A stretch of DNA of 13,050 nucleotides, from the NCBI GenBank assembly GCA_964579765.1, contig CAZOIK010000393.1, positions 1 to 13,050 on the forward strand, written 5' to 3'. The stretch is from DATNBT01 sp964579765 (GTDB lineage Bacteria > Acidobacteriota > Vicinamibacteria > Vicinamibacterales > CAVVIG01). Below, in pieces: positions 1 through 7,380 of this stretch. The notes beneath the pieces are model-generated. The model was not told the DNA's origin. It saw only the letters and a list, made by a program, of their open reading frames with translations, and ran no database searches. Made by a program: the position numbers and the translations under genes. Each line of letters begins with the position of its first letter. Position 1 is the stretch's first letter.

Positions 1-461
1 GCGCGGACGAGGCCTACACCCGCGCCGCGCGGCTGTCGATCTGGTATCGGGGGTCGGCCACGCTCGCGACGCCCGCCGTGCCGCGGGCGCTGCGCGACTT
101 CGCCCGGCGCGCGCCCGTCGGCACGCCGATTCACTTCACCGTCTCGATCGTGGGACAGCCGCGGCGTCCGCCGGCGAAGATCGAAAACGAGCTCCTGCGC
201 ATCGGCCAGGAGGCGATCACCAACGCGGTCCGCCATTCGAACGCGACGCGCATCGACGTCCTCCTCACGTTCGGCGATCGCGCCGTGACGCTGCGCGTCT
301 CCGACGACGGCCGCGGCTTCAGCCTGGAGATCGAGGATGCCGGCCGCAAACACTACGGCCTGACGACGATGAAGGAGCGGGCCGAGGCGCTGGGCGGCCA
401 CCTCGACGTGTTGACCGGCGTCGGCCGCGGCACGAACGTCGAAACGGTGGTGCCGGCATGA
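1..461 (+). CDS. Sensor histidine kinase, C-terminal part (NarL-type partner)
   Basis: This is the 3' end of a two-component sensor kinase; the reading frame (codons from base 3) is open to the window edge, so the start and sensor domain lie outside. The visible part is an HATPase_c ATP-binding domain. The N-box begins at about 183 (ENELLRIGQEAITNAVRHS), the G1 box DDGRGF is at 303-320, and a G2-like HYGLTTMKERAEALGG follows at about 351. 'GLTTMKERAEALGG' and 'GRGTNVETVVP' are typical of the HisKA_3/NarX-DesK-UhpB group, whose kinases phosphorylate LuxR-type regulators. The phosphoacceptor histidine is not in the window. The stop codon overlaps the ATG of the response regulator (ATGA), indicating translational coupling and a cognate pair. 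The signal sensed cannot be told from this fragment. Confidence 0.9.
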   Translation, partial: ADEAYTRAARLSIWYRGSATLATPAVPRALRDFARRAPVGTPIHFTVSIVGQPRRPPAKIENELLRIGQEAITNAVRHSNATRIDVLLTFGDRAVTLRVSDDGRGFSLEIEDAGRKHYGLTTMKERAEALGGHLDVLTGVGRGTNVETVVPA

Positions 462-1087
462 GCGCCGCGAAAATCCGCGTCCTCTGCGTGGACGATCACC
501 GCCTCGTGCGCGAGGGGATCGCCCTCATCATCAACCGCCAGCCCGACATGGAGGCGGTCGGCTCGGCGACGACCGGCAGCGAGGCGGTCGCGCAGTTCGA
601 GGCCCTGCGCCCCGACATCACGCTCATGGATCTGCAGCTGCCGGTCATGAGCGGCCTCGACGCCATCAAGGCGATCCGTCAGCGCGACCCGCAGGCGCAC
701 ATCGTCGTGCTGACGATGTATGAGGGCGACGAAGATATCCACCGCGCGCTGACCGCCGGCGCGGCGACGTATCTGCTGAAGGACACGCTCTCCGACGATC
801 TCATCAGCGTCGTCCGCGAAGTGCACGCCGGACGGCGTCCGCTTCGGCCGGAAGTGGCCGCGCGCCTCGAGGAGCGCGCGTCGCAGCCGACGCTCACGCC
901 GCGCGAAGTGCAGGTGCTGGAGCTCGTCTCGCAGGGCCACCGGAACAAGGAAGTCGCGGCGTTCCTCGGCCTGAGCGACGAGACCGTGCAGGTGCACCTG
1001 AAGAACATCTTCGCGAAGCTGAAGGTGACCGAGCGCACCTCCGCCGTGAACATCGCGCTGCGCCGCGGCATCATCCACCTGAAGTAG
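458..1087 (+). CDS. NarL/FixJ-family response regulator
   Basis: A 209-residue DNA-binding response regulator, full length for the family. The receiver domain (about residues 5-122) has the acidic pair D12-D13, phosphoacceptor D58 in 'DITLMDLQLPVMSG', T86 and K108. The C-terminal LuxR-type HTH (about 146-209) reads LTPREVQVLELVSQG...NKEVAAFLGLSDETVQVHLKNIFAKL. It should bind DNA as a dimer after phosphorylation by the kinase encoded immediately upstream, whose stop codon it overlaps (ATGA). The next gene is convergent, so no target is adjacent downstream; targets are unknown. Confidence 0.95.
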   Translation: MSAAKIRVLCVDDHRLVREGIALIINRQPDMEAVGSATTGSEAVAQFEALRPDITLMDLQLPVMSGLDAIKAIRQRDPQAHIVVLTMYEGDEDIHRALTAGAATYLLKDTLSDDLISVVREVHAGRRPLRPEVAARLEERASQPTLTPREVQVLELVSQGHRNKEVAAFLGLSDETVQVHLKNIFAKLKVTERTSAVNIALRRGIIHLK

Positions 1088-1110
1088 CGCAGGCCGTCAG
1101 GCCTCCCGGA
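1084..1110. repeat. REP-like hairpin repeat, copy 1
   Basis: GCAGGCC (1089-1095), loop GTCA, GGCCTCC (1100-1106): a 7-bp stem with one C-C mismatch and an uninterrupted AGGCC/GGCCT core. The element starts inside the TAG stop of the response regulator and ends next to the TGA of the convergent receptor gene. It aligns with a second element at 13011-13037; both read GT-N-G-N-GCAGGCC-NTNA-GGCCT-N-CCGG. It may act as a bidirectional 3' end or transcript stabiliser, but there is no T-run, so it is not a classic intrinsic terminator. Confidence 0.55.
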
Positions 1111-4100
1111 TCAGAACAGCACCTTCACGGCCAGCTGCGCGACGCGCGGGTCGCCCGCGCTGGTAATCGTCCCGAAGTTCGCGGCGCCGAGCACGGCGTT
1201 CGGCGCGCCGCACGCCGGCGAGTAGAGCGCGTTGAACAGCTCGGCGCGAATCTCGAGCGACGTGTCCGCGCTCAGGCGCACGCGGCGGCTGAGCGCGAGA
1301 TCGAGATCGCGATACGCGGGACCGCGGATCGGATTGCGCGACGCGGATCCGAGCGTGAACACGGGCGCCACGGCGAACGCGCTCGTGTCGAACCAGTGCT
1401 GCGGCGTGCGCTGGTCGGCCGGCAGCTCCGGGTTGCCGACCAGATTCGGCCGCTGGACGCCGAAGCCGGCAAACGAGTTGAAGTTCGTCGCCTGCGTGAC
1501 CGCGACGGGCATGCCCGATTCCAGCGTGAGGATGGCCGACAGCGTCCAGTTGCGCCACGTCCAGACGCCCGAGGCGGTGAGCACGTTCGGGATGTCGCCG
1601 TTCGAGTAGTCGCGCTCCCCCGCGCGGTTGAACGAATCCGCCACCGGGTAGTTCGCGACCGGCCCCGTCAGAATCGACGCGTCGAACACCGACGACGCGT
1701 CGTCTTTGAGCACCGACCGCGTGTAGCTGACCAGATACGAGAAGCCGTGCGACAGCCGCTGCTCGAGCCGCGCGGTCACGCCCTGGTAGAACGACGTGCC
1801 GACGTTGTTGCGATAGAGGCTGACGGTCGTGTACTCGGGGAACGGCTTCATCAGCTGCGCGACGCTGATTGTCGGGTCGCCGAGCGACGACGAGCGCGGG
1901 ATGACGCCGAAGTACGGGTTCGGGACGCGCGCGAGCAGCGCGTTGCCGAGCGAGAGCTGATCGACGGAGAGCTGGTTCAAGTTGGTGTCGGGGATGCCGA
2001 CGTGCGTGATCTTCGACCCGACGTACGCGACTTCGAGCGACGTGTTGGTCGTCAGCTCCCGCTGCACCGACAGGTTCCACTGCTGCACGTAACCCGAGCC
2101 CAGGTCGCGCGTCACGCCGAACACGCCCTGGCCGAGCCCCGCGTCCGGCGTCAGCCCGACGGGCGTCACGCTCGGCCCCTGCGCGAGCGTGAACGCCGGC
2201 GTGATGTTGTCGAGCGTCCGCTGCGAGACGGTCTGCAGGAACGGGAACACCGGCGTCGTGAACGGCGTCGTAATGCCGGCCTGCTCGATGAACACGAGCG
2301 CGAAGCCGCTGCTGACGACGGTCTTGTCGGCGACGTGGCCGACGAGGCCGAGCCGCGGACCGACGTTCAGCTTGTGCAGCTCGCGAGCCGCCTGCGGGTT
2401 GCCGTCGCGCCCGAGATACTCGAGCTGTCGGCTCTGCAGGTTGAAGACCGCCGCCTGGTTGTTCTCCTCGGTTGACGGGAAGTTCAGCGTGTAGCGCACG
2501 CCGGGTGAAAGCGTCCAGTTGTCCGACAGCTTCCAGTCGTCCTGCACGAAATACTCCTGGAAGTGCGCGCGGTTGCGGATCTGCTGCTGCTGCAGGTCGA
2601 TCGAGAACGTCTGCACCTGGCCGAGCAGGAAGCTCGCGAGCGGCGTGCCCGTGTTCGCGACGCCCGGCTGGTCGGTGAAGAGGCTACTGAAGCTGAACAG
2701 GCCCGTCGGCGACGACGGCTGGATGACGTTGAGACGCTCCCACCGCCAGTCGAAGCCCGCCTTGAAGGCGTGGCGGCCGGTGACCCAGCTCAGCGAGTCG
2801 GCCGCCTCGGTGACCGACGTGCTGAAGTCGGACGCCGTGTTCGGCGGCGACCCGAGCTGCTGGTAGCCGCCGATCTGGAACGTCGGCAGCGTGTTCGGAA
2901 ACTGCGCCTCCGCCGGAATGCCGGGGATGTCGAGCGCGGCGCCGGCCGACGTCGCGAGCTGCGCGGCCGACCGCGTCACCGCGCGGCGCGTGTCGCCGAA
3001 CCGGAACTCGTTCAGCCAGCGATCCGAGAACGTGTGCTGGTAGTTGGCGGCCGTGGCCCACGCCGTCGTGTTCTGCGGCCCGAGCGTGCCGCTGGTGACG
3101 CCGCTTCCGTCGGGCAGCGGCGTGACGGGCGTGAAGCCGTCGCGGAAGTACGAGACACGGACGAATGCCTGATCGCGCGGCGTCGCGCGATGATCGATCC
3201 GGACGTCGAACTGATCCTGGTTGTCGAGCTCGTTGCCCGTGCGACGGTAGTTGTTCGCGGTGCCGGTCGAGGTCGGCGGCGGATACCGCTGCAGCAGCGA
3301 GAGCGCCACCGGGTCCATCCGCGAGAGCGGAATCGTGTTGTTCGCGAACGGACTCCGGTTCGACGCGCCGGTCGCCGGATCGAAGATCTGCGGCACGCGT
3401 CCGGCAATCGGCTCGGTGAAGACGCCCTGCCGCTGCAGCACGGTCGGGACGGTCGAAATCACCGTGCGGCCGATCGTCTGACGCTGCCCCTGGTAGTCCA
3501 GGAAGAAGAACGTCCGATCCTTCGCGAGCGGCCCGCCGAACGTGCCGCCGTACTGATTGCGCCGGAACAGGGGCTTGTCGGGGACCGTCGAGGAAAAGTA
3601 GTTGCGCGCGTTCAGCGCTTCGTTCCGGAAGAACTCGAAGCCGTCGCCGTGCACAACGTTGGCCCCGGCCTTCGTCGTCAGGTTCACGACGCCGCCGTTG
3701 AAGCGGCCGAACTCGGCGGGCGGGCTGTTGCTCTCGATCTTGAATTCCTGGATCGCGTCGATGACCGGAAAGAACGCGACCTGCCCCGGCTCGGGCTGCA
3801 GCACGGAGATGCCGTCGAAGAGGTACTCGTTGGTGCGCGGCCGGCCGCCGTTGATGCGCGGCAGCTGCGACGCGGGCGGCAGCGCGACGCCGGGCGCGAG
3901 CGACGCGAGCGTGACGAACGTGCGGCCGTTCAGCGGCAGGCCGGCGATCTTCTCCGTCGTGACGACCTCGCCAAGACCCGCCGTCACCGTCCGCAACACG
4001 GGCGCCTCCGCGGTGACGGTGATCGCCTCGGAGACCGCGCCGAGCGTCAGCGTGACATCGACCGCGACGGTGGCGCCCGTCTCGACGCGGACGCCCTGGC

Positions 4101-4389
4101 GCACCGCGGGCTGAAACCCGGACAGCTCGACGCGGACGTCGTAGACGCTCGGCGTCAGCCCCGCCACCGCGTAGACGCCGGCCGTGCTCGTCACGACGTC
4201 GTGCGCGGTGCCTCGCGCCGTGTCGGTCACCGTGACGCTCGCGCCCGGGACAACGGCGCCCGCCTGATCGCGAACGAGCCCGGTGACGCCGCCGCTGCCG
4301 ATCTGGGCCGCCGCCCGGTTCGCCAGCCCGACGAGACAGCCCGAAAGCAGCAGCAGACAGAACCCCGCACGGGTGCGCATGGTGGGCAT
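1111..4389 (-). CDS. TonB-dependent receptor (Oar-like, carboxypeptidase-regulatory-like N-terminus)
   Basis: An outer-membrane receptor of about 1,092 residues. A signal peptide (RTRAGFCLLLLSGCLVGLANRAAAQ) is probably cleaved after A28. A carboxypeptidase-regulatory-like beta-sandwich follows at about 30-125 (GLVRDQAGAVVPGASVTVTDTARG). The plug is at about 135-240 (LPLNGRTFVTLASLAPGV, FDGISV, IQEFKIESNSPPAEFGRFNGGVVNLTTKAG). A long beta-barrel ends in the terminal-Phe beta-signal VKVLF. This architecture is expanded in Acidobacteriota and usually imports bulky ligands with TonB energy; the substrate is not predictable from sequence. The frame extends to a TTG at 4416, but ATG 4389 gives a proper signal peptide; ATG 4380 is also possible. 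No strong Shine-Dalgarno is present (GGAAAG lies about 10 nt upstream of 4389). It is divergent from modA across 50 bp. Confidence 0.9.
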   Translation of the reverse strand: MPTMRTRAGFCLLLLSGCLVGLANRAAAQIGSGGVTGLVRDQAGAVVPGASVTVTDTARGTAHDVVTSTAGVYAVAGLTPSVYDVRVELSGFQPAVRQGVRVETGATVAVDVTLTLGAVSEAITVTAEAPVLRTVTAGLGEVVTTEKIAGLPLNGRTFVTLASLAPGVALPPASQLPRINGGRPRTNEYLFDGISVLQPEPGQVAFFPVIDAIQEFKIESNSPPAEFGRFNGGVVNLTTKAGANVVHGDGFEFFRNEALNARNYFSSTVPDKPLFRRNQYGGTFGGPLAKDRTFFFLDYQGQRQTIGRTVISTVPTVLQRQGVFTEPIAGRVPQIFDPATGASNRSPFANNTIPLSRMDPVALSLLQRYPPPTSTGTANNYRRTGNELDNQDQFDVRIDHRATPRDQAFVRVSYFRDGFTPVTPLPDGSGVTSGTLGPQNTTAWATAANYQHTFSDRWLNEFRFGDTRRAVTRSAAQLATSAGAALDIPGIPAEAQFPNTLPTFQIGGYQQLGSPPNTASDFSTSVTEAADSLSWVTGRHAFKAGFDWRWERLNVIQPSSPTGLFSFSSLFTDQPGVANTGTPLASFLLGQVQTFSIDLQQQQIRNRAHFQEYFVQDDWKLSDNWTLSPGVRYTLNFPSTEENNQAAVFNLQSRQLEYLGRDGNPQAARELHKLNVGPRLGLVGHVADKTVVSSGFALVFIEQAGITTPFTTPVFPFLQTVSQRTLDNITPAFTLAQGPSVTPVGLTPDAGLGQGVFGVTRDLGSGYVQQWNLSVQRELTTNTSLEVAYVGSKITHVGIPDTNLNQLSVDQLSLGNALLARVPNPYFGVIPRSSSLGDPTISVAQLMKPFPEYTTVSLYRNNVGTSFYQGVTARLEQRLSHGFSYLVSYTRSVLKDDASSVFDASILTGPVANYPVADSFNRAGERDYSNGDIPNVLTASGVWTWRNWTLSAILTLESGMPVAVTQATNFNSFAGFGVQRPNLVGNPELPADQRTPQHWFDTSAFAVAPVFTLGSASRNPIRGPAYRDLDLALSRRVRLSADTSLEIRAELFNALYSPACGAPNAVLGAANFGTITSAGDPRVAQLAVKVLF

Positions 4390-4420
4390 GCTATGCGGTT
4401 CTTTCCGCTCTATCAATTCG

Positions 4421-4426
4421 ACTATA
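4421..4426 (-). promoter_or_regulatory. Candidate -10 element for the TonB receptor gene
   Basis: Read on the minus strand, 4426-4421 is TATAGT, five of six matches to TATAAT. Transcription would start near 4414, giving a leader of about 25 nt before ATG 4389. No convincing -35 was seen. It overlaps the opposing -10 of modA. Confidence 0.4.
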
Positions 4427-4428
4427 AT
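4423..4428 (+). promoter_or_regulatory. Candidate -10 element for modA (TATAAT)
   Basis: A perfect TATAAT lies 11 nt upstream of the modA GTG. Transcription starting about 7 nt downstream would give a leader of only about 4-5 nt, so the message would be leaderless or nearly so, which fits the absence of any Shine-Dalgarno. No good -35 was seen at 17 bp, so activation may be needed. Confidence 0.5.
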
Positions 4429-4436
4429 CGCATCTA

Positions 4437-4447
4437 ATCGTGACGAT
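4437..4447. promoter_or_regulatory. Perfect dyad over the modA start, candidate operator
   Basis: ATCGT-G-ACGAT is a perfect 5-bp inverted repeat around one central base, covering the modA GTG start (4440). A wider dyad, CGACTA (4419-4424) and TAGTCG (4450-4455), is roughly co-centred, and TAATCG is repeated at 4425 and 4435, exactly 10 bp apart. Such symmetry beside a promoter suggests a repressor site, but short dyads occur by chance and part of this one is coding. Confidence 0.3.
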
Positions 4448-5165
4448 ACTAGTCGCCCTCCTGACGATTGCCGCCGCGTCGGATCTCCAGCCGGTGATGC
4501 CGAAGCTCGTCGCGTCGTTCGAGCGCCAGACGGGACAGACCGTGCAGGTGGCGTACGGATCGTCGGGCAACTTCGTCGCGCAGATCCGTAACGGCGCGCC
4601 GTTCGACGTCTTTCTCTCCGCCGACGCCGGCTACCCGCGGCAGCTCGAGGCCGCCGGCCTCGTCGAGCCCGGCACCGTCTATGTGTACGCGACCGGCGCG
4701 CTCGTCGTCTGGACGCGGCGCGGATCGCCGGTGGACCTCTCGCGCGGTCTCGCCGCGCTCACCGACGCCCGGGTCACCCGGGTTGCGATCGCGAACCCGG
4801 ACCATGCGCCATACGGCCGGGCGGCCGCCGCCGCGCTGCGCAGCGCGCACCTGTACGAGCAGGTGGGCGGCAAGCTCGTGCGCGGAGAAAACGTCGCGCA
4901 GGCCGCGCAGTTCGTGCAATCGGGCAACGCGGACGCGGGGATTCTTCCGCTGTCGCTCGCCAGATCTCCGGCCCTCTCGAGCGCCGGCCAGTACGTCCTC
5001 GTTCCCGCGTCGCTCTATCCGCCCATCGAGCAGGCGGCGGCGGTCCTGCGTTCGTCGGCGCACAAGGACGCGGCGCGCGCCTTCGTCGAATACCTGAAAG
5101 CCGCCGGTGCGCGGGCCGTGCTCGCCGCCGACGGCTTCGGGCCTCCTCCACCCGCGGCACGCTGA
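4440..5165 (+). CDS. modA: Molybdate ABC transporter substrate-binding protein ModA
   Basis: A 241-residue type II periplasmic binding protein that captures molybdate (possibly tungstate) and delivers it to ModB-ModC. Family landmarks are AAASDL (11-16, first strand and anion-binding loop), YGSSGNFVAQIRNGAPFDVFLSAD (39-62), and NPDHAPYGRAA, matching the E. coli ModA 'DPEHVPAG' region. GTG 4440 is the only usable start: an in-frame TAA lies at 4425-4427 and no other start codon intervenes. Oddly, the first conserved strand starts at about residue 7, so there is almost no room for a signal peptide, and the N-terminus MTILVALLTIAAAS has no basic residue. Export may use an atypical signal, or the start region has been lost. 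The next gene begins 1 nt after its stop. Confidence 0.92.
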   Translation: MTILVALLTIAAASDLQPVMPKLVASFERQTGQTVQVAYGSSGNFVAQIRNGAPFDVFLSADAGYPRQLEAAGLVEPGTVYVYATGALVVWTRRGSPVDLSRGLAALTDARVTRVAIANPDHAPYGRAAAAALRSAHLYEQVGGKLVRGENVAQAAQFVQSGNADAGILPLSLARSPALSSAGQYVLVPASLYPPIEQAAAVLRSSAHKDAARAFVEYLKAAGARAVLAADGFGPPPPAAR

Positions 5166-5166
5166 C

Positions 5167-5841
5167 GTGGACTGGATCGCCCTCACGCTCAGCCTGCGCC
5201 TCGCGGCCATCGTCGCCGCCGTCCTGCTCGTCGTCGCGCTGCCGCTCGCCTACTGGCTGACGTTCTCGACGTGGCGCGGCAAGTTCCTCGTCGAAGCGGT
5301 CGTGTCGCTGCCGATCGTGCTGCCGCCGACCGTGCTCGGCTTCTACGTGCTCGTCGCCATCGGCGCGCGCAGCCCGATCGGCCGCCTCTGGGAGCGGCTC
5401 ACCGGCCACGGCCTCGCGTTCACGTTCGAGGCGCTCGTGATCGCGTCGATCCTCTACAGCCTGCCGTTCGCCGTGCAGCCGATCGCGGCGGCGTTCGCGC
5501 AGCTCGACACGTCGCTCGTCGAGGCGGCGGCGACGCTCGGCGCAACGCCGTGGCGGACGTTCACGCGGATCATCCTGCCGCTGTCGATCGAAGGCGTCAT
5601 CGCCGGCGGCGTGCTGAGCTTCGCCCACACGCTCGGCGAATTCGGCGTCGTGCTCATGGTGGGCGGCAACCTGCCCGGCGTGACGCGGACGGTGTCGATT
5701 GCGGTGTACGACCAGGTGCAGAGCCTCGACTACGCCGCCGCCAATCAGACGGCGCTCGCGCTGCTCGTGTTCTCGTTCGGCGTGCTCGCGCTCGTCTACG
5801 CGCTCATGCGCCGTCCGTGGTCGGCGGCGCCGTTGTCGTGA
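5167..5841 (+). CDS. modB: Molybdate ABC transporter permease ModB
   Basis: A 224-residue inner-membrane permease, usual length for ModB, forming the homodimeric molybdate channel. It is strongly hydrophobic with about five to six transmembrane segments (for example residues 8-30, 45-66, 86-108, 140-165, 195-215). The cytoplasmic EAA loop that docks on the ATPase is clear at about 119-147 (EAAATLGATPWRTFTRIILPLSIEGVIAG), as is the ModB-type HTLGEFGVVLMVGGNLPG. GTG 5167 is chosen because it yields the typical N-terminus MDWIALTLSLRLA and lies 1 nt after the modA stop; the frame continues further upstream only inside modA. No Shine-Dalgarno is visible, so translational coupling is likely. Confidence 0.94.
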   Translation: MDWIALTLSLRLAAIVAAVLLVVALPLAYWLTFSTWRGKFLVEAVVSLPIVLPPTVLGFYVLVAIGARSPIGRLWERLTGHGLAFTFEALVIASILYSLPFAVQPIAAAFAQLDTSLVEAAATLGATPWRTFTRIILPLSIEGVIAGGVLSFAHTLGEFGVVLMVGGNLPGVTRTVSIAVYDQVQSLDYAAANQTALALLVFSFGVLALVYALMRRPWSAAPLS

Positions 5842-5842
5842 G

Positions 5843-6937
5843 ATGACGCAAACGAGCCTCTCGGTCGCGATTCGCGCGCGCGTGTCGGAGGCGTTTGCGC
5901 TCGACGTGGCGTTCGTCGCCGAGCCCGGCGTCACGATTCTGTTCGGCGCGTCAGGATCCGGCAAGAGCACGATCCTGCGTTCGATCGCCGGGCTGCGACG
6001 CCCGGACGCCGGCTCGATCGGCCTCGGCGCGCGCGTCCTCTTCGACGCGCGCGCCCACATCGACGTGCCCGCGCGCGCGCGCCGCCACGGCTACGTCTTC
6101 CAGCACCTCGCCCTCTTCCCGCATCTCACGGTCGAGGACAACATCGGGTTCGGCCTCGCGGGCGCTCCGCCCGACCTGCGCAGGCAGCGCGTCCGCGCAA
6201 TCGCGGCGTCCTTTGGCGTGGAGCAGCTGCTCGACCGCACGCCGCGCGCGCTGTCGGGCGGCGAGCGGCAGCGAGCGGCGCTCGCGCGCGCGCTCGTGAC
6301 CGATCCGCAGGCGCTGCTGCTCGACGAGCCGCTGTCGGCGCTCGATCTGCCGACGCAGTCGCGAATCATCGACGACCTCCGCGCCTGGAATGGCGCGCAC
6401 GCGATTCCGATCGTCTACGTCACGCACTCGCACCGCGAGGTGTTCGCGCTCGGCGATCGCGTCATCGCGCTGGAGGCGGGACGGGTCACCGCCGCCGGCA
6501 CGCCGCACGACGTGCTCGAGATGCCGGAGCACGCCGCGCTCGCGCAGCTTGCCGGGTTCGAGAACGTCCTGCCGGCGACGGTCCTGAGCCGCCGCCCCGA
6601 CGCGGGGACGATGCTGTGTCGGCTCGCCGGATCGAGCGTGGATCTCGAGGTGCCGCTGGCGCGCGGCGCCGCCGGCGCGCAGGTCCGGGTCGCGATCCGC
6701 GCCGGTGACATCCTGCTCGCCACCGAGCCGCCGCGCGGCCTGAGCGCACGCAACGTACTCGAGGGCCGCCTCGGCTCGCTCGCGCGCGACGGCGCGACGA
6801 TGGTCGCGGTGGTAGACGCCGGCGTGCCGTTCGTCGTCCATCTCACGCCGTCGGCCGCCGACGCGCTGACGCTCACGCTCGGGCGCCACGTGTGGCTGGT
6901 CGTGAAAACGTACTCGTGTAGAATCGCTTCTGACTAA
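5843..6937 (+). CDS. modC: Molybdate ABC transporter ATP-binding protein ModC
   Basis: A 364-residue ATPase that drives molybdate import through ModB. It has Walker A GASGSGKST (35-43), Q-loop FQ (Q87), signature LSGGERQ (137-143), Walker B LLLDEP (158-163), D-loop SALD (165-168) and switch H195. The C-terminus carries a Mop/TOBE molybdate-binding module, clearest from about 299 (GLSARNVLEG...), which in known ModC proteins can bind oxyanion and inhibit transport. ATG 5843 follows the modB stop by 1 nt. The last codons overlap a TAGAATCGCTTCT motif resembling the modA promoter region. Confidence 0.95.
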   Translation: MTQTSLSVAIRARVSEAFALDVAFVAEPGVTILFGASGSGKSTILRSIAGLRRPDAGSIGLGARVLFDARAHIDVPARARRHGYVFQHLALFPHLTVEDNIGFGLAGAPPDLRRQRVRAIAASFGVEQLLDRTPRALSGGERQRAALARALVTDPQALLLDEPLSALDLPTQSRIIDDLRAWNGAHAIPIVYVTHSHREVFALGDRVIALEAGRVTAAGTPHDVLEMPEHAALAQLAGFENVLPATVLSRRPDAGTMLCRLAGSSVDLEVPLARGAAGAQVRVAIRAGDILLATEPPRGLSARNVLEGRLGSLARDGATMVAVVDAGVPFVVHLTPSAADALTLTLGRHVWLVVKTYSCRIASD

Positions 6938-6943
6938 GATGAT
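6919..6943 (+). promoter_or_regulatory. Candidate promoter/operator copy upstream of the HTH-Mop gene
   Basis: TAGAATCGCTTCT (6919-6931) matches TATAATCGCATCT (4423-4435) at 11 of 13 positions. Over 25 bp the two regions agree at about 17. TAGAAT could serve as a -10, giving the regulator its own promoter within the end of modC. The segment is partly coding (last ModC codons), which weakens the claim. Confidence 0.35.
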
Positions 6944-6961
6944 TTCAGCCGATTTACAGCG

Positions 6962-7360
6962 ATGGCTCAACTGACGGTTCGCGAGGCGGCCGATCGCCTC
7001 GGCGTCGGCTACTCGACGCTCAAGCAGTGGATCTACCAGGGCCGCGTGCGCACGACGCAGACGGCCGGCGGACACCATCGCGTCTCCGACGCGGAAATCG
7101 ACCGGCTGACCGCGCGTCATCCGTCGGCTCAGCCGGCGCGGCTGCATCCGGGCGGCTCGGGGCCGAGCCTCATCGTCGCCCTCAGCGGCCGCAACCGCCT
7201 GCGCGGCTTCGTGGAAGAGGTCCGCAGCGACGGCATTCTCGGCCAGGTCCGGCTGCGCATCGGCGACCAGACGCTGACGGCCGTCATCACCGGCGACGCC
7301 ATCCACGAGTTGAAGCTGCGCCGTGGCGACGACGCGGTCGCGATTATCAAGTCCACTTAA
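6962..7360 (+). CDS. HTH + Mop/TOBE protein, probable molybdate-responsive regulator
   Basis: A 132-residue two-domain protein. Residues 3-50 form a MerR/excisionase-type winged HTH (LTVREAADRLGVGYSTLKQWIYQGRVRTTQTAGGHHR), and after a short linker residues 69-132 form a Mop/TOBE domain (LSGRNRLRG...GQVRLRIG...LTAVITGDAIHELKL...AVAIIK). Mop domains bind molybdate or tungstate, usually as oligomers. The DNA-binding plus ligand-binding layout resembles ModE in logic but uses a different HTH class. It lies 24 nt after modC on the same strand, so it likely senses molybdate and controls modABC; regulatory activity is inferred. No Shine-Dalgarno is visible before ATG 6962. An alternative is a molybdate-storage protein that also binds DNA. 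Confidence 0.88.
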   Translation: MAQLTVREAADRLGVGYSTLKQWIYQGRVRTTQTAGGHHRVSDAEIDRLTARHPSAQPARLHPGGSGPSLIVALSGRNRLRGFVEEVRSDGILGQVRLRIGDQTLTAVITGDAIHELKLRRGDDAVAIIKST

Positions 7361-7380
7361 GTGATGATCGCGCGCGAAGC

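Noticed and set aside
2563..4437. 624-residue open frame on the plus strand opposite the first receptor gene
   Set aside because: The product is an Arg/Asp/Gly-rich low-complexity string without domains. It is the complement of a well-supported receptor gene and arises from high GC at third positions.
4390..4447. ModE box in front of modA
   Set aside because: The sequence does not match the known ModE palindrome with its TATATA-type half-sites, and no ModE gene is present in the window.
4774..6060. 428-residue open frame on the minus strand across modA, modB and modC
   Set aside because: It is antisense to three recognised genes, Arg-rich and has no domain. The 518-residue minus frame at 5951-7507 is rejected for the same reason.
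6939..6974. Eleven-codon upstream frame (MISADLQRWLN) overlapping the HTH-Mop start
   Set aside because: No ribosome binding site, and nothing shows that it is translated; noted only because it overlaps the regulator start.
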